From Owenweeksia sp048267305 (GTDB taxonomy: Bacteria > Bacteroidota > Bacteroidia > Flavobacteriales > Schleiferiaceae), in contig JBLWXT010000010.1 of NCBI GenBank assembly GCA_048267305.1, forward strand, positions 1-64,000: DNA of 64,000 nucleotides, given 5' to 3'. The notes under the pieces are model-generated. The model saw only the letters and a program-made list of their open reading frames with translations. It ran no database searches and was not told the DNA's origin. Made by a program: the position numbers and the translations under genes. Shown here one piece after another: positions 15,748 to 25,252 of the stretch (within the stretch, counting starts at the first letter, position 1; every line of letters starts with the position of its first letter).

Positions 15748-18561
15748 CTAAGGATTCTGAATTTTACCTTTTTCACGGGCATCTTGTACCAATTTTTCCT
15801 TTTGGGCACGGGCGTCACTCACCAATTTATCGGCTCGGGTATTGGCTTCCTGTACCACTTTGTCGGCAGCTTTATTGCCTTCCTTGCGGATGCCATCGGC
15901 TACTTTTTCAGCGGCAGCCTTCTTTAATGGATTGCTACCTGCTTCGGCTATAGCTTTTTGGGCATTTTTATTGGCTTCATCTCTAATAGTTTGTGCCTGC
16001 TTTTGAGCTTCAGCTTTAATAGCGTCTGCTTGTTTTTGAGCAGCGGCTATTAATTCATCACCCGCTTTCTCAGCCTGATCAATAAGCTTTTGGGCTTCGG
16101 CATTTACTTTGTCAATAGCGTCCTTTTTAACTTCCTCAACTTTATCCTTAACCTGATTAGTTAAATTGTCAATAATGTTTCCGGCAATGTCACCCAGCGA
16201 AGTAGTAACCTTAGGATCGTCAAACGTTCCGCCAATTTTAACCTTAACATCCAGCTTTCCACCTGAGGTTGCACCCACTTTTTCAAGTAGATCATTGGCT
16301 CCAATACCCGAACTCGGGATTTTCATATCCATGATGTAATCCAACGATTGATCTAAACCACTTGTACCGCTTACGGTTGCTGAAACATTTGCCGCTTTGA
16401 TATCAAAAGGCTCCACACCTAAACGGCCGTCCTTAATCTCATAAGAGATATTCACATTGCCCAAAGCCAAAGTTTTTAAATCCGGGTTTTTTAGAATGTT
16501 AGCCAGCTTCTCCAATGCTTTTGGAGAGGTGGTCATATCCTTGGTAACCAATTTACCCTTGGCTTGTATAGAAGCCAAATCCGGAGACATATCTGAATTT
16601 AATATTGACTTAAATGTAAGTTTGGTTCCATAAGTTCCGGTAGTGGTTTCCATAATAGGCGCCATTTTCTGGATGGTCACAAACTTGTCAAAGCTCTCTT
16701 TAAAGCTAAAGTTGCTAATGTCCATTTCCATATCCACATTGGGTAAATCGGGTTTACTGTCGTAAGAACCATTTAGCCCAAGTGATCCTCCCAAAAGGTT
16801 CATTTTTAGATTATTCAATTGGGCTTTGCCCTCTTGCAGGGCTATGCCACCACTTAAGCCCTCAATTTCAAGATTGTCATAAATGATTTTAGAGACGGTG
16901 GCATTTAAGGTAGCATCCACGTTTTCGGGCAAACGGATTATTTCCATGACAGAAGTCTCTTCGCTGATCTCCGCCTGTGCTGGTTCGTCACTTGGTCCTG
17001 AAAGCTCATTAAGATCAAGCAGACTGGAGGTGATGCTGAAATTGGCCTTCAATGTTTTATCCTGTAAAGCATACGCCAGCAGGTTATCTAATCGGCCATT
17101 GGCCGAAATATCTGATTTACCAATTTTTGCCTTAAAGGTGTTAAGAGCCGCAAACTGTGGCGAGAAGGTTAGATCGGTTTCTTCAATCTGCACATCATAA
17201 GGCAGGCTATCGCTCTTCAAAACCATGTTGGTGATGTTAAGTTGCCCATCCGCTTTTACGTTTTCATAGCGCTCGTTATCAATATCACTCATTAGGGCTG
17301 CAATGTCCAAATCGGCCTTTATCCTACCAGAATAATCATAACCTGTTGCAGGAACCACTTTACCGATATTCCTCAGTTCAAAGTCTGTTTTAAGAAATGC
17401 CACAATGTTTGGGTCAGACATTGGCGTTTTAAGATTCAACCTGGCGTTGATAGGGCTTCCTGCCACTACTGCGCTGGCCATAGGTATATCTATCACCATC
17501 CCATCTAAATCAGTGGATTTATTAAAGATGTGGGCATCCACATTAATAGCATCCACACCGGCCGGTAAATCCGGGTAACGGAATGTGGCATCATTTACCT
17601 TAAAGGTGATGTCAAAGGCCGGGTAAGTTTCGGGCTCTTCGGCATAGGTTCCATTTACCATCCCCTTAAGAGCAAAATCGCCCGTGGTTTTCATGTCTTT
17701 AAAATCGGCATAGTACACAGCTGGTATCAGCGAAAGCACACTCTTAAAGTCGTTTTGTGGAGCTTCAAAAGTCATGTCCATAGTAATGTCATCCCCCGGC
17801 ATGGCTATTGATCCGCCAAATTTCACCACAAGATCATTCAGGCTCAAACTGTTTTCACCAAACGTGAATTTAAAATCGGTTTGATTTAAACTCATATCAA
17901 AATCTCCCTTGGTATTAACGCGGCTCAGGTATGCCACATCATCCATTTTAAAGGTAAGCTCCTCAATGGTGGTTTTGGTTTTAAGATTTACAATTTCCTC
18001 TGTAAAATCCCCTGTGCCTTCATGATCCAAATCCTTAATAACAGCCAGCATGTTTCCTTGCTGATCATCGTAAATGAGATCAAAGTTCTCAATGGAGTAT
18101 TTCTTTAGTGTAAACTTAAACCCACCCGATTCCTCAGTAGGCTCCTCCTCTATAGCCTCATCAGTAGCCTTTACAATATCATAATTGGCATTGCCAGCGG
18201 TATCAATAATTACATGCACCTTGGCATCCTTCAGACTTATGGCTTCCACTTCAAACTGATTACCGCTGATTACGCTAAAGAGATTGAGATCAACCACAAA
18301 CTCGCCAATATCCGCTAATCGGATCCCTTCAAACTTTTCCGTTCCATCAACGGTAACTTTTTCTATACCCAATGAAAAATCGGGAAATGAGCGGAAGAGG
18401 CTGATATCAATATCTTCAAAATCTACCTGCGCATTAAGGTTGTTGTTTATTTCAAGCTTAGCGCGATCAATAATTTCATCCTTAAAAATAATGGGAAGGA
18501 CCACTATAGCTGCTACAAGCAGAATGATTAGTATGCCTAAAATCTTGAGTAATCTTTTCAT
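15748..18561 (-). CDS. AsmA-like protein with long alanine-rich helical tail
   Basis: A 937-aa protein with an N-terminal membrane anchor (about residues 4-26) followed by a long repetitive beta-rich periplasmic body. The N-terminal AsmA signature is visible (KLEINNNLNAQVDFEDIDISLFRSFPDFSL read as separate conserved blocks). Near the end an AsmA_2-like part (NVSYEIK, LDVKVKIGGTFDDPKV) appears. AsmA/TamB-type proteins are thought to form hydrophobic grooves bridging the two membranes for lipid transport. The last about 135 residues form a lysine/alanine/glutamate-rich amphipathic helix with repeated QKQADAIKAEAQ-like units. The gene follows the symporter by 24 bp and is probably the last gene of the aroC run. 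The downstream region carries a repeat element. Confidence 0.88.
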   Translation of the reverse strand: MKRLLKILGILIILLVAAIVVLPIIFKDEIIDRAKLEINNNLNAQVDFEDIDISLFRSFPDFSLGIEKVTVDGTEKFEGIRLADIGEFVVDLNLFSVISGNQFEVEAISLKDAKVHVIIDTAGNANYDIVKATDEAIEEEPTEESGGFKFTLKKYSIENFDLIYDDQQGNMLAVIKDLDHEGTGDFTEEIVNLKTKTTIEELTFKMDDVAYLSRVNTKGDFDMSLNQTDFKFTFGENSLSLNDLVVKFGGSIAMPGDDITMDMTFEAPQNDFKSVLSLIPAVYYADFKDMKTTGDFALKGMVNGTYAEEPETYPAFDITFKVNDATFRYPDLPAGVDAINVDAHIFNKSTDLDGMVIDIPMASAVVAGSPINARLNLKTPMSDPNIVAFLKTDFELRNIGKVVPATGYDYSGRIKADLDIAALMSDIDNERYENVKADGQLNITNMVLKSDSLPYDVQIEETDLTFSPQFAALNTFKAKIGKSDISANGRLDNLLAYALQDKTLKANFSITSSLLDLNELSGPSDEPAQAEISEETSVMEIIRLPENVDATLNATVSKIIYDNLEIEGLSGGIALQEGKAQLNNLKMNLLGGSLGLNGSYDSKPDLPNVDMEMDISNFSFKESFDKFVTIQKMAPIMETTTGTYGTKLTFKSILNSDMSPDLASIQAKGKLVTKDMTTSPKALEKLANILKNPDLKTLALGNVNISYEIKDGRLGVEPFDIKAANVSATVSGTSGLDQSLDYIMDMKIPSSGIGANDLLEKVGATSGGKLDVKVKIGGTFDDPKVTTSLGDIAGNIIDNLTNQVKDKVEEVKKDAIDKVNAEAQKLIDQAEKAGDELIAAAQKQADAIKAEAQKQAQTIRDEANKNAQKAIAEAGSNPLKKAAAEKVADGIRKEGNKAADKVVQEANTRADKLVSDARAQKEKLVQDAREKGKIQNP

Positions 18562-18585
18562 GAACTGGATTTATTAAATTGTAAA

Positions 18586-20037
18586 TCAGGGTTTGAATGT
18601 CTTTTCGGTATCGCGCACCTGGTCGTAATGTAGAAGGCCTTCGCCCTTTGCTATAACTGTTGAAACAGTTGCATCCCCTGTAACGTTCACAACGGTACGA
18701 CACATATCCAAAATTCTATCAACTGGTAAAATTATTCCAATCCAGGCTGGATTCAATCCCACAGACTGTAAAACAATTATTAACATTACCAAGCCCGCAC
18801 TGGGAACGGCTGCAGAGCCAATGGAAGCCAAAGTAGCTGTAAGCACAATGGTAAGCTGCTGGGCAAATGTGAGATCAATCATGTGCATTTGCGCCAGAAA
18901 GACCACGGCCACAGCCTGATAAAGACTTGTTCCGTCCATATTTACCGTAGCGCCAATGGGCAGCACAAAACTGGTAATCTTCTTATCCACCCCAAGGTTA
19001 TCTTCCACACACTCCATGGTAACAGGTAAAGTAGCGGCACTTGATGAAGTTGAAAAGGCCAGCGTTTGGGCCGGACTGATTCCCTTAAAGAAACCGGTAT
19101 AGCTAATGGCCTTTACAAACAATTTCAGGATCAGCGGATAAACCAGGAAGATCATCATTGCCAAACCAAGAAATACGGTAAGTGAGTACCAGCTCAGGCC
19201 TTTGAAGATTTCAAACACCTTGCCTACATCATCACCAGCCATTTTACTAACCACACCGGCCAACAGCGCAAAAACAAAGAATGGGGCTGCCTGCATGATG
19301 ATATCCACCATTTTGAGAAATATCTCCATGGTGCCATCTACAAAACGCTTTACCGGCTCAGATTTGGAATCGGGTATGAGCAATAGACTTATCCCAAAGA
19401 AAATGGCAAAGAAGATAACCTGAAGCATAGCTCCATTTTGTCCGAGGGCATCAAAAATGTTTTGGGGAACTATATCCACCAATGGCTGCAATGGGCCGGC
19501 TTCTTTGGTTTTATCCGCAACCTCCAACTTCTTCTTTACTTCATCATCTGTGCCTGCAGCCTGCTTAAGTTCAGCCTTAGAAAGCTCCGTAATCTTTTGG
19601 GCACGCTCCATAAATGCAGGATCCTGCAGATAGTTTACACCGTCCTTAATTTCGATATTATTAGAGCTGGCCCACACCTCATAACTTATGCGGTTGTCGA
19701 TACGACTCTGCTCATCCATCAGCTTGCCGGGGCTTATAACGTTTACCAACAAAAGTCCAAGACCAACGGCCAATAGTGTTGTGGCAAAATAAAAGCCAAG
19801 AGTCTTGGCTCCCATACGTCCCAAACTGGCAGGGTCTCCTAAGCCTGCTACCCCACTGATAATGGAAAACAACACCAACGGCACAGCAATAAGCTTTAAC
19901 AGGTTGATGAATATGGTACCAAAGGGAGCAATCCAATCAATGGTAAACTCGCTCCAGCCCAGCTTACTGGACAGTATGGCCCAGATAACTCCAAGTACCA
20001 ATCCAATAATAATTTTCCAGTGTAGTGCTAATTTCAT
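18586..20037 (-). CDS. Dicarboxylate/amino acid:cation symporter (DAACS/SLC1 family)
   Basis: A 483-aa inner-membrane transporter that couples uptake of C4-dicarboxylates or acidic/neutral amino acids to sodium or protons. Family hallmarks are the serine-rich re-entrant loop FSTSSSAATLPVTMEC and the NMDGTSLYQAVAVVFLAQ segment of helix 7, with a second hairpin containing GSAAVPSAG and the late PVDRILDMCRTVVNVTGD motif that binds substrate. The GSAAVPSAG plus arginine/aspartate pattern fits the glutamate/aspartate or serine branch, but specificity cannot be fixed. An unusually long soluble insert (about residues 110-180) lies between early helices. It starts 12 bp after the small membrane protein upstream. 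Confidence 0.93.
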   Translation of the reverse strand: MKLALHWKIIIGLVLGVIWAILSSKLGWSEFTIDWIAPFGTIFINLLKLIAVPLVLFSIISGVAGLGDPASLGRMGAKTLGFYFATTLLAVGLGLLLVNVISPGKLMDEQSRIDNRISYEVWASSNNIEIKDGVNYLQDPAFMERAQKITELSKAELKQAAGTDDEVKKKLEVADKTKEAGPLQPLVDIVPQNIFDALGQNGAMLQVIFFAIFFGISLLLIPDSKSEPVKRFVDGTMEIFLKMVDIIMQAAPFFVFALLAGVVSKMAGDDVGKVFEIFKGLSWYSLTVFLGLAMMIFLVYPLILKLFVKAISYTGFFKGISPAQTLAFSTSSSAATLPVTMECVEDNLGVDKKITSFVLPIGATVNMDGTSLYQAVAVVFLAQMHMIDLTFAQQLTIVLTATLASIGSAAVPSAGLVMLIIVLQSVGLNPAWIGIILPVDRILDMCRTVVNVTGDATVSTVIAKGEGLLHYDQVRDTEKTFKP

Positions 20038-20049
20038 AGTTGTTGTATT

Positions 20050-20532
20050 CTAACCTTTTATGTCAAAAACCATTTGAACCCGTTTCTTAAGAAATTTTGA
20101 AGCAAGCATTCCTCCAAGTCTTAACAGTGCGTAAAGAAGTGCTAAACTCGCGAAAAGAATGGCAGTAGTTTGATAGTCTCCAGAATCGATAAAACCTATT
20201 ATGGCAAAGGCAATACAAAAACCAACTACCAAAAATGTAACCTTATAAATTCGACTTGTGCCTATCCTAAACTTGACTTCATTCTCACCAATTGTAATAT
20301 ACACTTCTCCTAACCCCATTAAAGGGTACAAACGTCTTGACATACTGGTGAAAGTTATTTTTTCTTTCACAAATAGACTAACGTCCTTCAAGGCTGGTGA
20401 AGAACTAAATTCAAACACATGTGATTCTTCAACCCTCTTAACAATCTCTTCCCTGGCCTTTTCAATATCTACGTGTTGTTTTCTGCCAATTTCCTTCTTT
20501 GGAAACAACTCAAATTTTGATAACCTACCCAA
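20050..20532 (-). CDS. Hypothetical membrane protein
   Basis: A 160-aa protein with no recognised family. The first about 95 residues are soluble and basic, and two hydrophobic helices follow (about residues 97-115 and 121-140), with a basic end KFLKKR. No ATG occurs near the front. The frame begins at a TTG that overlaps the aroC stop (TTGGGTAG), so translation coupled to aroC is plausible; the true start is uncertain. The spacing to aroC upstream and the symporter downstream suggests a shared transcript. Confidence 0.6.
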   Translation of the reverse strand: MGRLSKFELFPKKEIGRKQHVDIEKAREEIVKRVEESHVFEFSSSPALKDVSLFVKEKITFTSMSRRLYPLMGLGEVYITIGENEVKFRIGTSRIYKVTFLVVGFCIAFAIIGFIDSGDYQTTAILFASLALLYALLRLGGMLASKFLKKRVQMVFDIKG

Positions 20533-21592
20533 GTTGAGCCACTTTGTTTAATAAGTAATTATCCACCAACACCAGCGCAGCCATAGCCTCCACAATGGGC
20601 ACGGCACGCGGCACCACGCAAGGGTCATGGCGACCTTTACCTTTTACAGTTACTTCCTCTCCTTTTTCATTTACGGATGCTTGATCTTGCATAATAGTAG
20701 CAATAGGCTTAAAGGCCACTCTAAAGTAAATATCCTCGCCATTGCTTATTCCGCCTTGTATTCCGCCTGAGTGGTTGGTTTTGGTTCCTCCATCAGAATT
20801 AAAGCTGTCATTGTGTTCACTGCCTTTCATTCGGGTTCCGGCAAAACCGCTTCCGTATTCAAAACCCTTTACTGCATTTATGCTCAGCATGGCTTTGCCC
20901 AAATCGGCATGAAGTTTATCAAATACAGGTTCGCCCCAACCAGCCGGCACACCTTTAATTACGCAGCTAACGATTCCTCCCAGCGTATCTCCTGCCTTCC
21001 GTATAGCATCTATCTTTTCTATCATTTTCTCCGCTGTAGCGGGATCTGGACAGCGCACAATGTTATCATCGGTTTTGGACAGATCCAAATCATGGTAAGG
21101 GATCTCCATATCAAAATCTCCAACAGAAGAAACATAGGCCTGTATACTAATACCGTTTAAGAGCTGGCGTGCAATAGCGCCTCCTACCACGCGGCTGGCA
21201 GTTTCCCTTGCAGAAGACCTTCCACCACCGCGATAATCACGATGTCCGTATTTCTCGGCATAAGTATAATCTGCGTGAGATGGACGATACACATCCTTGA
21301 TATGGCTGTAGTCTTTGCTTTTCTGGTCTTCATTGGGAATAACAAACCCGATGGGGGTACCCAAAGTTTTGCCTTCAAAAATCCCCGAAAGGAACTGCAC
21401 TAGGTCAGACTCCTTGCGTTGAGTGGTGATTTTAGATTGTCCCGGCTTTCGTCTATCCAACTGGTATTGAATAGCTTCAAAATCCAATTCCACGCCTGCC
21501 GGACAGCCATCCACAACACCGCCTATCGCTGCGCCATGCGACTCTCCAAAAGTGCTAAGCTGAAAAATTTTTCCGAAGGTATTTCCTGCCAT
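20525..21592 (-). CDS. aroC: Chorismate synthase
   Basis: A 355-aa enzyme of the shikimate pathway that converts 5-enolpyruvylshikimate 3-phosphate to chorismate, using reduced FMN. The N-terminal GESHG signature (FGESHGAAIGG), the RRPGQSKITTQRKESD-like segment (residues about 48-62), the YRGGGRSSARETASRV motif and the late HDPCVVPRAVPIVEAM motif (GRHDPC) are present. Length is normal. It is the first gene of a leftward run (aroC, membrane protein, symporter, AsmA-like) and is divergent from hutI across about 160 bp. Confidence 0.97.
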   Translation of the reverse strand: MAGNTFGKIFQLSTFGESHGAAIGGVVDGCPAGVELDFEAIQYQLDRRKPGQSKITTQRKESDLVQFLSGIFEGKTLGTPIGFVIPNEDQKSKDYSHIKDVYRPSHADYTYAEKYGHRDYRGGGRSSARETASRVVGGAIARQLLNGISIQAYVSSVGDFDMEIPYHDLDLSKTDDNIVRCPDPATAEKMIEKIDAIRKAGDTLGGIVSCVIKGVPAGWGEPVFDKLHADLGKAMLSINAVKGFEYGSGFAGTRMKGSEHNDSFNSDGGTKTNHSGGIQGGISNGEDIYFRVAFKPIATIMQDQASVNEKGEEVTVKGKGRHDPCVVPRAVPIVEAMAALVLVDNYLLNKVAQLG

Positions 21593-21751
21593 AGCAGCAA
21601 AGAAAGTGAAAAGAGCAGAAAGATTTAATCAAGTACGGATGTTGAAGCAAGAAATTCGAATAGCTGTGGATAAGCAGCAAGGCCGTTGTTCCCGAACTTA
21701 ACTTTTGTATTTCGTTCTTCATATTTCATCCTTACCCAATATCTTTACGGC

Positions 21752-23068
21752 ATGAAATTACTAATCACCCACATTTCCAAAATATTACACATTGATAATC
21801 AGAACCGTAAACATAAACGCGGTCATGAACTTGACGATTTTCCGGTAACGGATAATGCATGGCTACTTGTTGAGGACGGACTTATAGATAGCTGGGGTAG
21901 CATGGCGAGTGACCTACCTGCCCGGTTTGACGAACAGTTGGATGCCAATGGCGGAATGGTTTTACCCACTTGGGTGGATAGCCACACGCATTTGGTATAT
22001 GCTGGTACGCGTGAAGATGAATTTGCCAAAAGGCTTCATGGAATGACCTATGAGGAAATTGCAGCAGAAGGGGGCGGGATTCTAAATTCTGCCAGAAAAC
22101 TGAGAGATACCTCCGAAGATGAATTATATAAATCGGCTGCCGCCCGATTGGATGAATTGATAAAATTAGGAACAGGCGCCATTGAAATAAAAAGCGGGTA
22201 TGGCCTTACCACAGAAAGTGAAATGAAGATGCTGAGGGTGGCCCGAAAGCTTGGTGAAAATTTCCCGATTCCAGTAAAAACAACCTTCCTCGGTGCCCAT
22301 GCTTTTCCTGAAGAATTTAAAGACAATCACAGTGGATATGTGAAGCAAATCATCAATGAAATGCTCCCCAAAATTGTGGAGGAAAAACTGGCCGACTACG
22401 TGGATGTGTTTTGTGAAAAAGGCTATTTTACGGTAGGAGAGATGGAGGAAATCCTGGAAGCTGCCAATGAATTTGGCTGCAAATCAAAACTTCACGTAAA
22501 CCAATTTAACTCTCTGGGCGCCATAGAAAAAGCCATATCCCATGACGCGCTGTCAGTAGACCATTTAGAAGTGATTGAAGCTCCACAAATGGAAAGAGAG
22601 GCCTACCTGGAACCACCACTGGAACCACCACTGTTTGACACCAACAGAAACGAAAGATTTGACGAAGCCGAGATGCTTGGGAAGTCTGAAACCATTTGCA
22701 CTTTGCTACCCGGCTGTAGTCTCTTTTTAGAGATACCCTACGCCCCTGCCAGGCGCTTAATTGAAAATGATGCGATAGTGGCTTTGGCTACCGATTACAA
22801 CCCTGGATCTTCACCAAGTGGAAACATGAATATGGTAGTTAGCCTGGCATCCATAAAAATGAAAATGACGGCCGAAGAAGCGATTTCTGCCGCCACCTTA
22901 AATGGGGCTGCCGCCATTGAACTGAGCAATGAACTAGGAAGCATTGAAAAGGGAAAACGGGCCAACCTTATCATCACCAAGCCCCTCTCCTCCCCTTCCT
23001 TTTTGCCCTACAATTTTGCACACAACCACATTGAGCACGTGCTGATAAATGGAAAAAAGTATGAGTAA
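21752..23068 (+). CDS. hutI: Imidazolonepropionase
   Basis: A 438-aa metal-dependent amidohydrolase that opens 4-imidazolone-5-propionate to N-formimidoyl-L-glutamate, the third step of histidine degradation. The metal motif DSHTHLVYAGTRE, the substrate segment AAEGGGIL, IEIKSGYGL, the HVNQF metal histidine and ATDYNPGSSPSGNM are all present. The frame extends upstream to 21686, but the family begins at MKLLITHISKI, so the ATG at 21752 is preferred. Between the DHLE motif and the LLPGC motif it has about 20 extra residues that include a tandem LEPP duplication. hutG overlaps its last bases. Confidence 0.95.
   Translation: MKLLITHISKILHIDNQNRKHKRGHELDDFPVTDNAWLLVEDGLIDSWGSMASDLPARFDEQLDANGGMVLPTWVDSHTHLVYAGTREDEFAKRLHGMTYEEIAAEGGGILNSARKLRDTSEDELYKSAAARLDELIKLGTGAIEIKSGYGLTTESEMKMLRVARKLGENFPIPVKTTFLGAHAFPEEFKDNHSGYVKQIINEMLPKIVEEKLADYVDVFCEKGYFTVGEMEEILEAANEFGCKSKLHVNQFNSLGAIEKAISHDALSVDHLEVIEAPQMEREAYLEPPLEPPLFDTNRNERFDEAEMLGKSETICTLLPGCSLFLEIPYAPARRLIENDAIVALATDYNPGSSPSGNMNMVVSLASIKMKMTAEEAISAATLNGAAAIELSNELGSIEKGKRANLIITKPLSSPSFLPYNFAHNHIEHVLINGKKYE
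22607..22630 (+). repeat. 12-bp tandem duplication inside hutI
   Basis: The unit CTGGAACCACCA occurs twice in a row (22607-22618 and 22619-22630), adding one copy of Leu-Glu-Pro-Pro in frame within the extra loop of HutI. Confidence 0.9.
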
Positions 23069-24080
23069 GGATGGTTTGAAACTGATGACAAGGGAGCAAC
23101 TTGCTGCCATTATCGCCACCCGCAAGGGCGAAACCAAGCTTGGAGAAAGGGCTCAGCTGATTTCCAATTTGAAGGAACTGAAGAACTCACCAGCGCGGTT
23201 TGTACTCCTGGGCATAAAAGAAGATATAGGCATACGGGCCAACCTTGGCAAGGGTGGTGCAACCAATTGCTGGGATTGGGCCATCAAAGCCATTGTAAAT
23301 GTGCAGAGCAACTCATTTTTAGATGGCAGCGAAATATTAGTACTTGGCGCACTGGAGTTTGAAAGCTTATTGAAGCAGGCCGAAAAACTTGATCCTTCCA
23401 AACCTGAAGACCTCGCTAAGCTTAGGGAGCTTACAGCTGTTGTGGATAAGCACGTGGTTGAGATTATACAAATCATAGTGGTTGCCGGCAAAATTCCAAT
23501 CATTATTGGAGGAGGACATAACAACTCTTATGGCAATATTACAGGAACGGCAAAGGCATTGGGCGAAAAGCTGAACGTACTGAACATAGACCCACATACC
23601 GATTACAGGGCCCTGGAAGGCCGCCACAGCGGTAATGGCTTTAGTTATGCACGCGAGGGTGGTCATTTTGATAAATATGCCGTGTATGGCCTCCATGAAG
23701 GTTATAATAGTAAATCCATTATTGAGGCTTTTCAAAAGGATCCTAATCTCACTTTTCAAACCTTTGAAGGCTTACTAAACCTTAGGGAGAATGAGAAGTA
23801 TCAGCACTTCATGAATATCCTGAATTGGCTGGAAGCCTCTCCCATTGGTTTAGAACTGGACTTAGACTCCATCACCCACTTTCCTGTAAGTGCGCTAAAC
23901 CCTTCAGGCTTTAGCCTTACTGAAGTGCGCAGCATGATAAGAGCCACAGCTGGATTAAAAGATGTGCGCTATTTCCACGTTTGTGAAGGCTCACCCGGAA
24001 GGGCCGCCAACGACATGGAAAGGGAAATGCTGGGGAAAAGTGTGGCGTATTTGGTTACTGATTTTGTGAAATCAATATAG
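23061..24080 (+). CDS. hutG: Arginase-family hydrolase, probable formimidoylglutamase
   Basis: A 339-aa ureohydrolase-fold enzyme, predicted to hydrolyse N-formimidoyl-L-glutamate to glutamate and formamide. Mn-binding motifs are GGGHNNSYG (the GGDHS position, His), NIDPHTDYRALE (the DAHxD position) and LDLDSI (DxD position). The N-terminal TRKGETKLGE and LGIKEDIGIRANLGKGG segments are shared with Bacteroidota proteins annotated as formimidoylglutamase. ATG at 23061 overlaps the hutI stop (ATGAGTAA), favouring coupling; an ATG at 23049 is also possible. Agmatinase or another ureohydrolase activity cannot be excluded, but position behind hutI supports HutG. Confidence 0.85.
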   Translation: MSKDGLKLMTREQLAAIIATRKGETKLGERAQLISNLKELKNSPARFVLLGIKEDIGIRANLGKGGATNCWDWAIKAIVNVQSNSFLDGSEILVLGALEFESLLKQAEKLDPSKPEDLAKLRELTAVVDKHVVEIIQIIVVAGKIPIIIGGGHNNSYGNITGTAKALGEKLNVLNIDPHTDYRALEGRHSGNGFSYAREGGHFDKYAVYGLHEGYNSKSIIEAFQKDPNLTFQTFEGLLNLRENEKYQHFMNILNWLEASPIGLELDLDSITHFPVSALNPSGFSLTEVRSMIRATAGLKDVRYFHVCEGSPGRAANDMEREMLGKSVAYLVTDFVKSI

Positions 24081-24082
24081 AA

Positions 24083-24469
24083 TTGTTTGTGGATTTGCTT
24101 AACCAGATGTGGCCCTATGTAGAAAATAGAGGAGTGCCCATATTAGCAGGCATAGGGCTTTTAACCTTCATCAGCTTTATCTTCTATCTAAACGAAATAA
24201 GAAATATCAGAAAGATGGAGGAACATATTCGAAAACAAGGAAACCTCCGAGGTTTTCAAGTTCAGTCCTTTCCTGCTGTTGGTTTTACGGAGATTTTCTT
24301 TGCATTTCAAAAATATCCATCAATTGATAAAAGGTTCTTGACCATTCCAAATTTCAGCAGGCAGATTGAGACCATCTATGGATATAGACGATTTTACCGA
24401 ATTGCAATTCCCACCATTCTAATAGTTACCACAATTGGAATAGCTGTAAATGAAATTGTGATGGATTAA
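24083..24469 (+). CDS. Hypothetical two-helix membrane protein
   Basis: A protein of up to 128 aa, of no recognised family. Two hydrophobic helices (about residues 17-36 and 105-123) flank a soluble region containing basic and aromatic residues (IRKMEEHIRKQGN, YGYRRFYR). The start is uncertain: TTG at 24083, GTG at 24089 and ATG at 24107 are all in frame. It follows the hutG stop by two bases and so is probably carried on the hut transcript, but nothing links it to histidine use. It is convergent with the lipoprotein gene that follows, 14 bp away. Confidence 0.6.
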   Translation: MFVDLLNQMWPYVENRGVPILAGIGLLTFISFIFYLNEIRNIRKMEEHIRKQGNLRGFQVQSFPAVGFTEIFFAFQKYPSIDKRFLTIPNFSRQIETIYGYRRFYRIAIPTILIVTTIGIAVNEIVMD

Positions 24470-24483
24470 CGGGTGAATTGAAG

Positions 24484-25236
24484 TCATTCAATACCTAATT
24501 CCACTTCTTCCAAATGACCTTCAACCTCCTTTGGAATTAAATGCTCCTCTGGATTCGTAGGTATCATGAATTCCTGTTTTCCAAGATCGAGTTCAATTCT
24601 AAGAGGGTATTTTTCCTTTAAAGCAGAAAGTTCCCTTTTTGAAAGCGAACAGAAATCATTTCCTGTTTTCTCAACTTCCCCTTCTATAAATGCTAAATGT
24701 GATTGATAAATTCTTTTCAGGATCAGATGTACCATTTCCTCATTTACACCTTCCGCCCAGCTTATTCTAAAATTAACTTTATCAATAGTCCTTGGCGCAA
24801 TCGGATCATTTCCAACTTTGGAGAGATAACCACTAATCTCAGACTGCAAAGAATCCATATCAATATGCTGACCTTCAAATAGGATTTGATTTTTTGAATT
24901 AATCAGTATTGAGCAGTAATGCCTCAACCTCATTGGCACAGGGCAGTTTTCACAAATTGGTGAATCAAAATCAACCATCACTTTCAAAAAGCCTTCTTTG
25001 CCCTCAATTTCAAAAGGTACTTTAAACTCCACCAAAGAACATTTTACACAAAGGTCTAAGCCATACAATTCAGACATCTGCCTTCTGACCTCAATTGGAT
25101 TTGATGTGATGTCGAACTCCAATACTGGAATAGAATCTTCGGAAGAAATAAAGTCGTTACGGTTGTGACATTCTAAGTCGGTAGAACAGCCGATAAAAAA
25201 GAAACTCAAAAAAAGAACTGTAATAACGAATCTCAT
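24484..25236 (-). CDS. Hypothetical lipoprotein
   Basis: A 250-aa protein with a lipoprotein signal (lipobox FIGCS, Cys near residue 17). A soluble region contains clustered cysteines (CVKCSLVEF and CENCPVP), followed by a C-terminal half with predicted strand-helix-strand units (NFRISWAEGV, EMVHLILKRIYQSHL) and a conserved-looking ELSALKEKYPLRIELD segment. The two CxxC pairs could bind a metal or form disulfides. No family was recognised. It is the last gene of a leftward run of four. Confidence 0.65.
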   Translation of the reverse strand: MRFVITVLFLSFFFIGCSTDLECHNRNDFISSEDSIPVLEFDITSNPIEVRRQMSELYGLDLCVKCSLVEFKVPFEIEGKEGFLKVMVDFDSPICENCPVPMRLRHYCSILINSKNQILFEGQHIDMDSLQSEISGYLSKVGNDPIAPRTIDKVNFRISWAEGVNEEMVHLILKRIYQSHLAFIEGEVEKTGNDFCSLSKRELSALKEKYPLRIELDLGKQEFMIPTNPEEHLIPKEVEGHLEEVELGIE

Positions 25237-25252
25237 TATTCAAACTAAGGGA

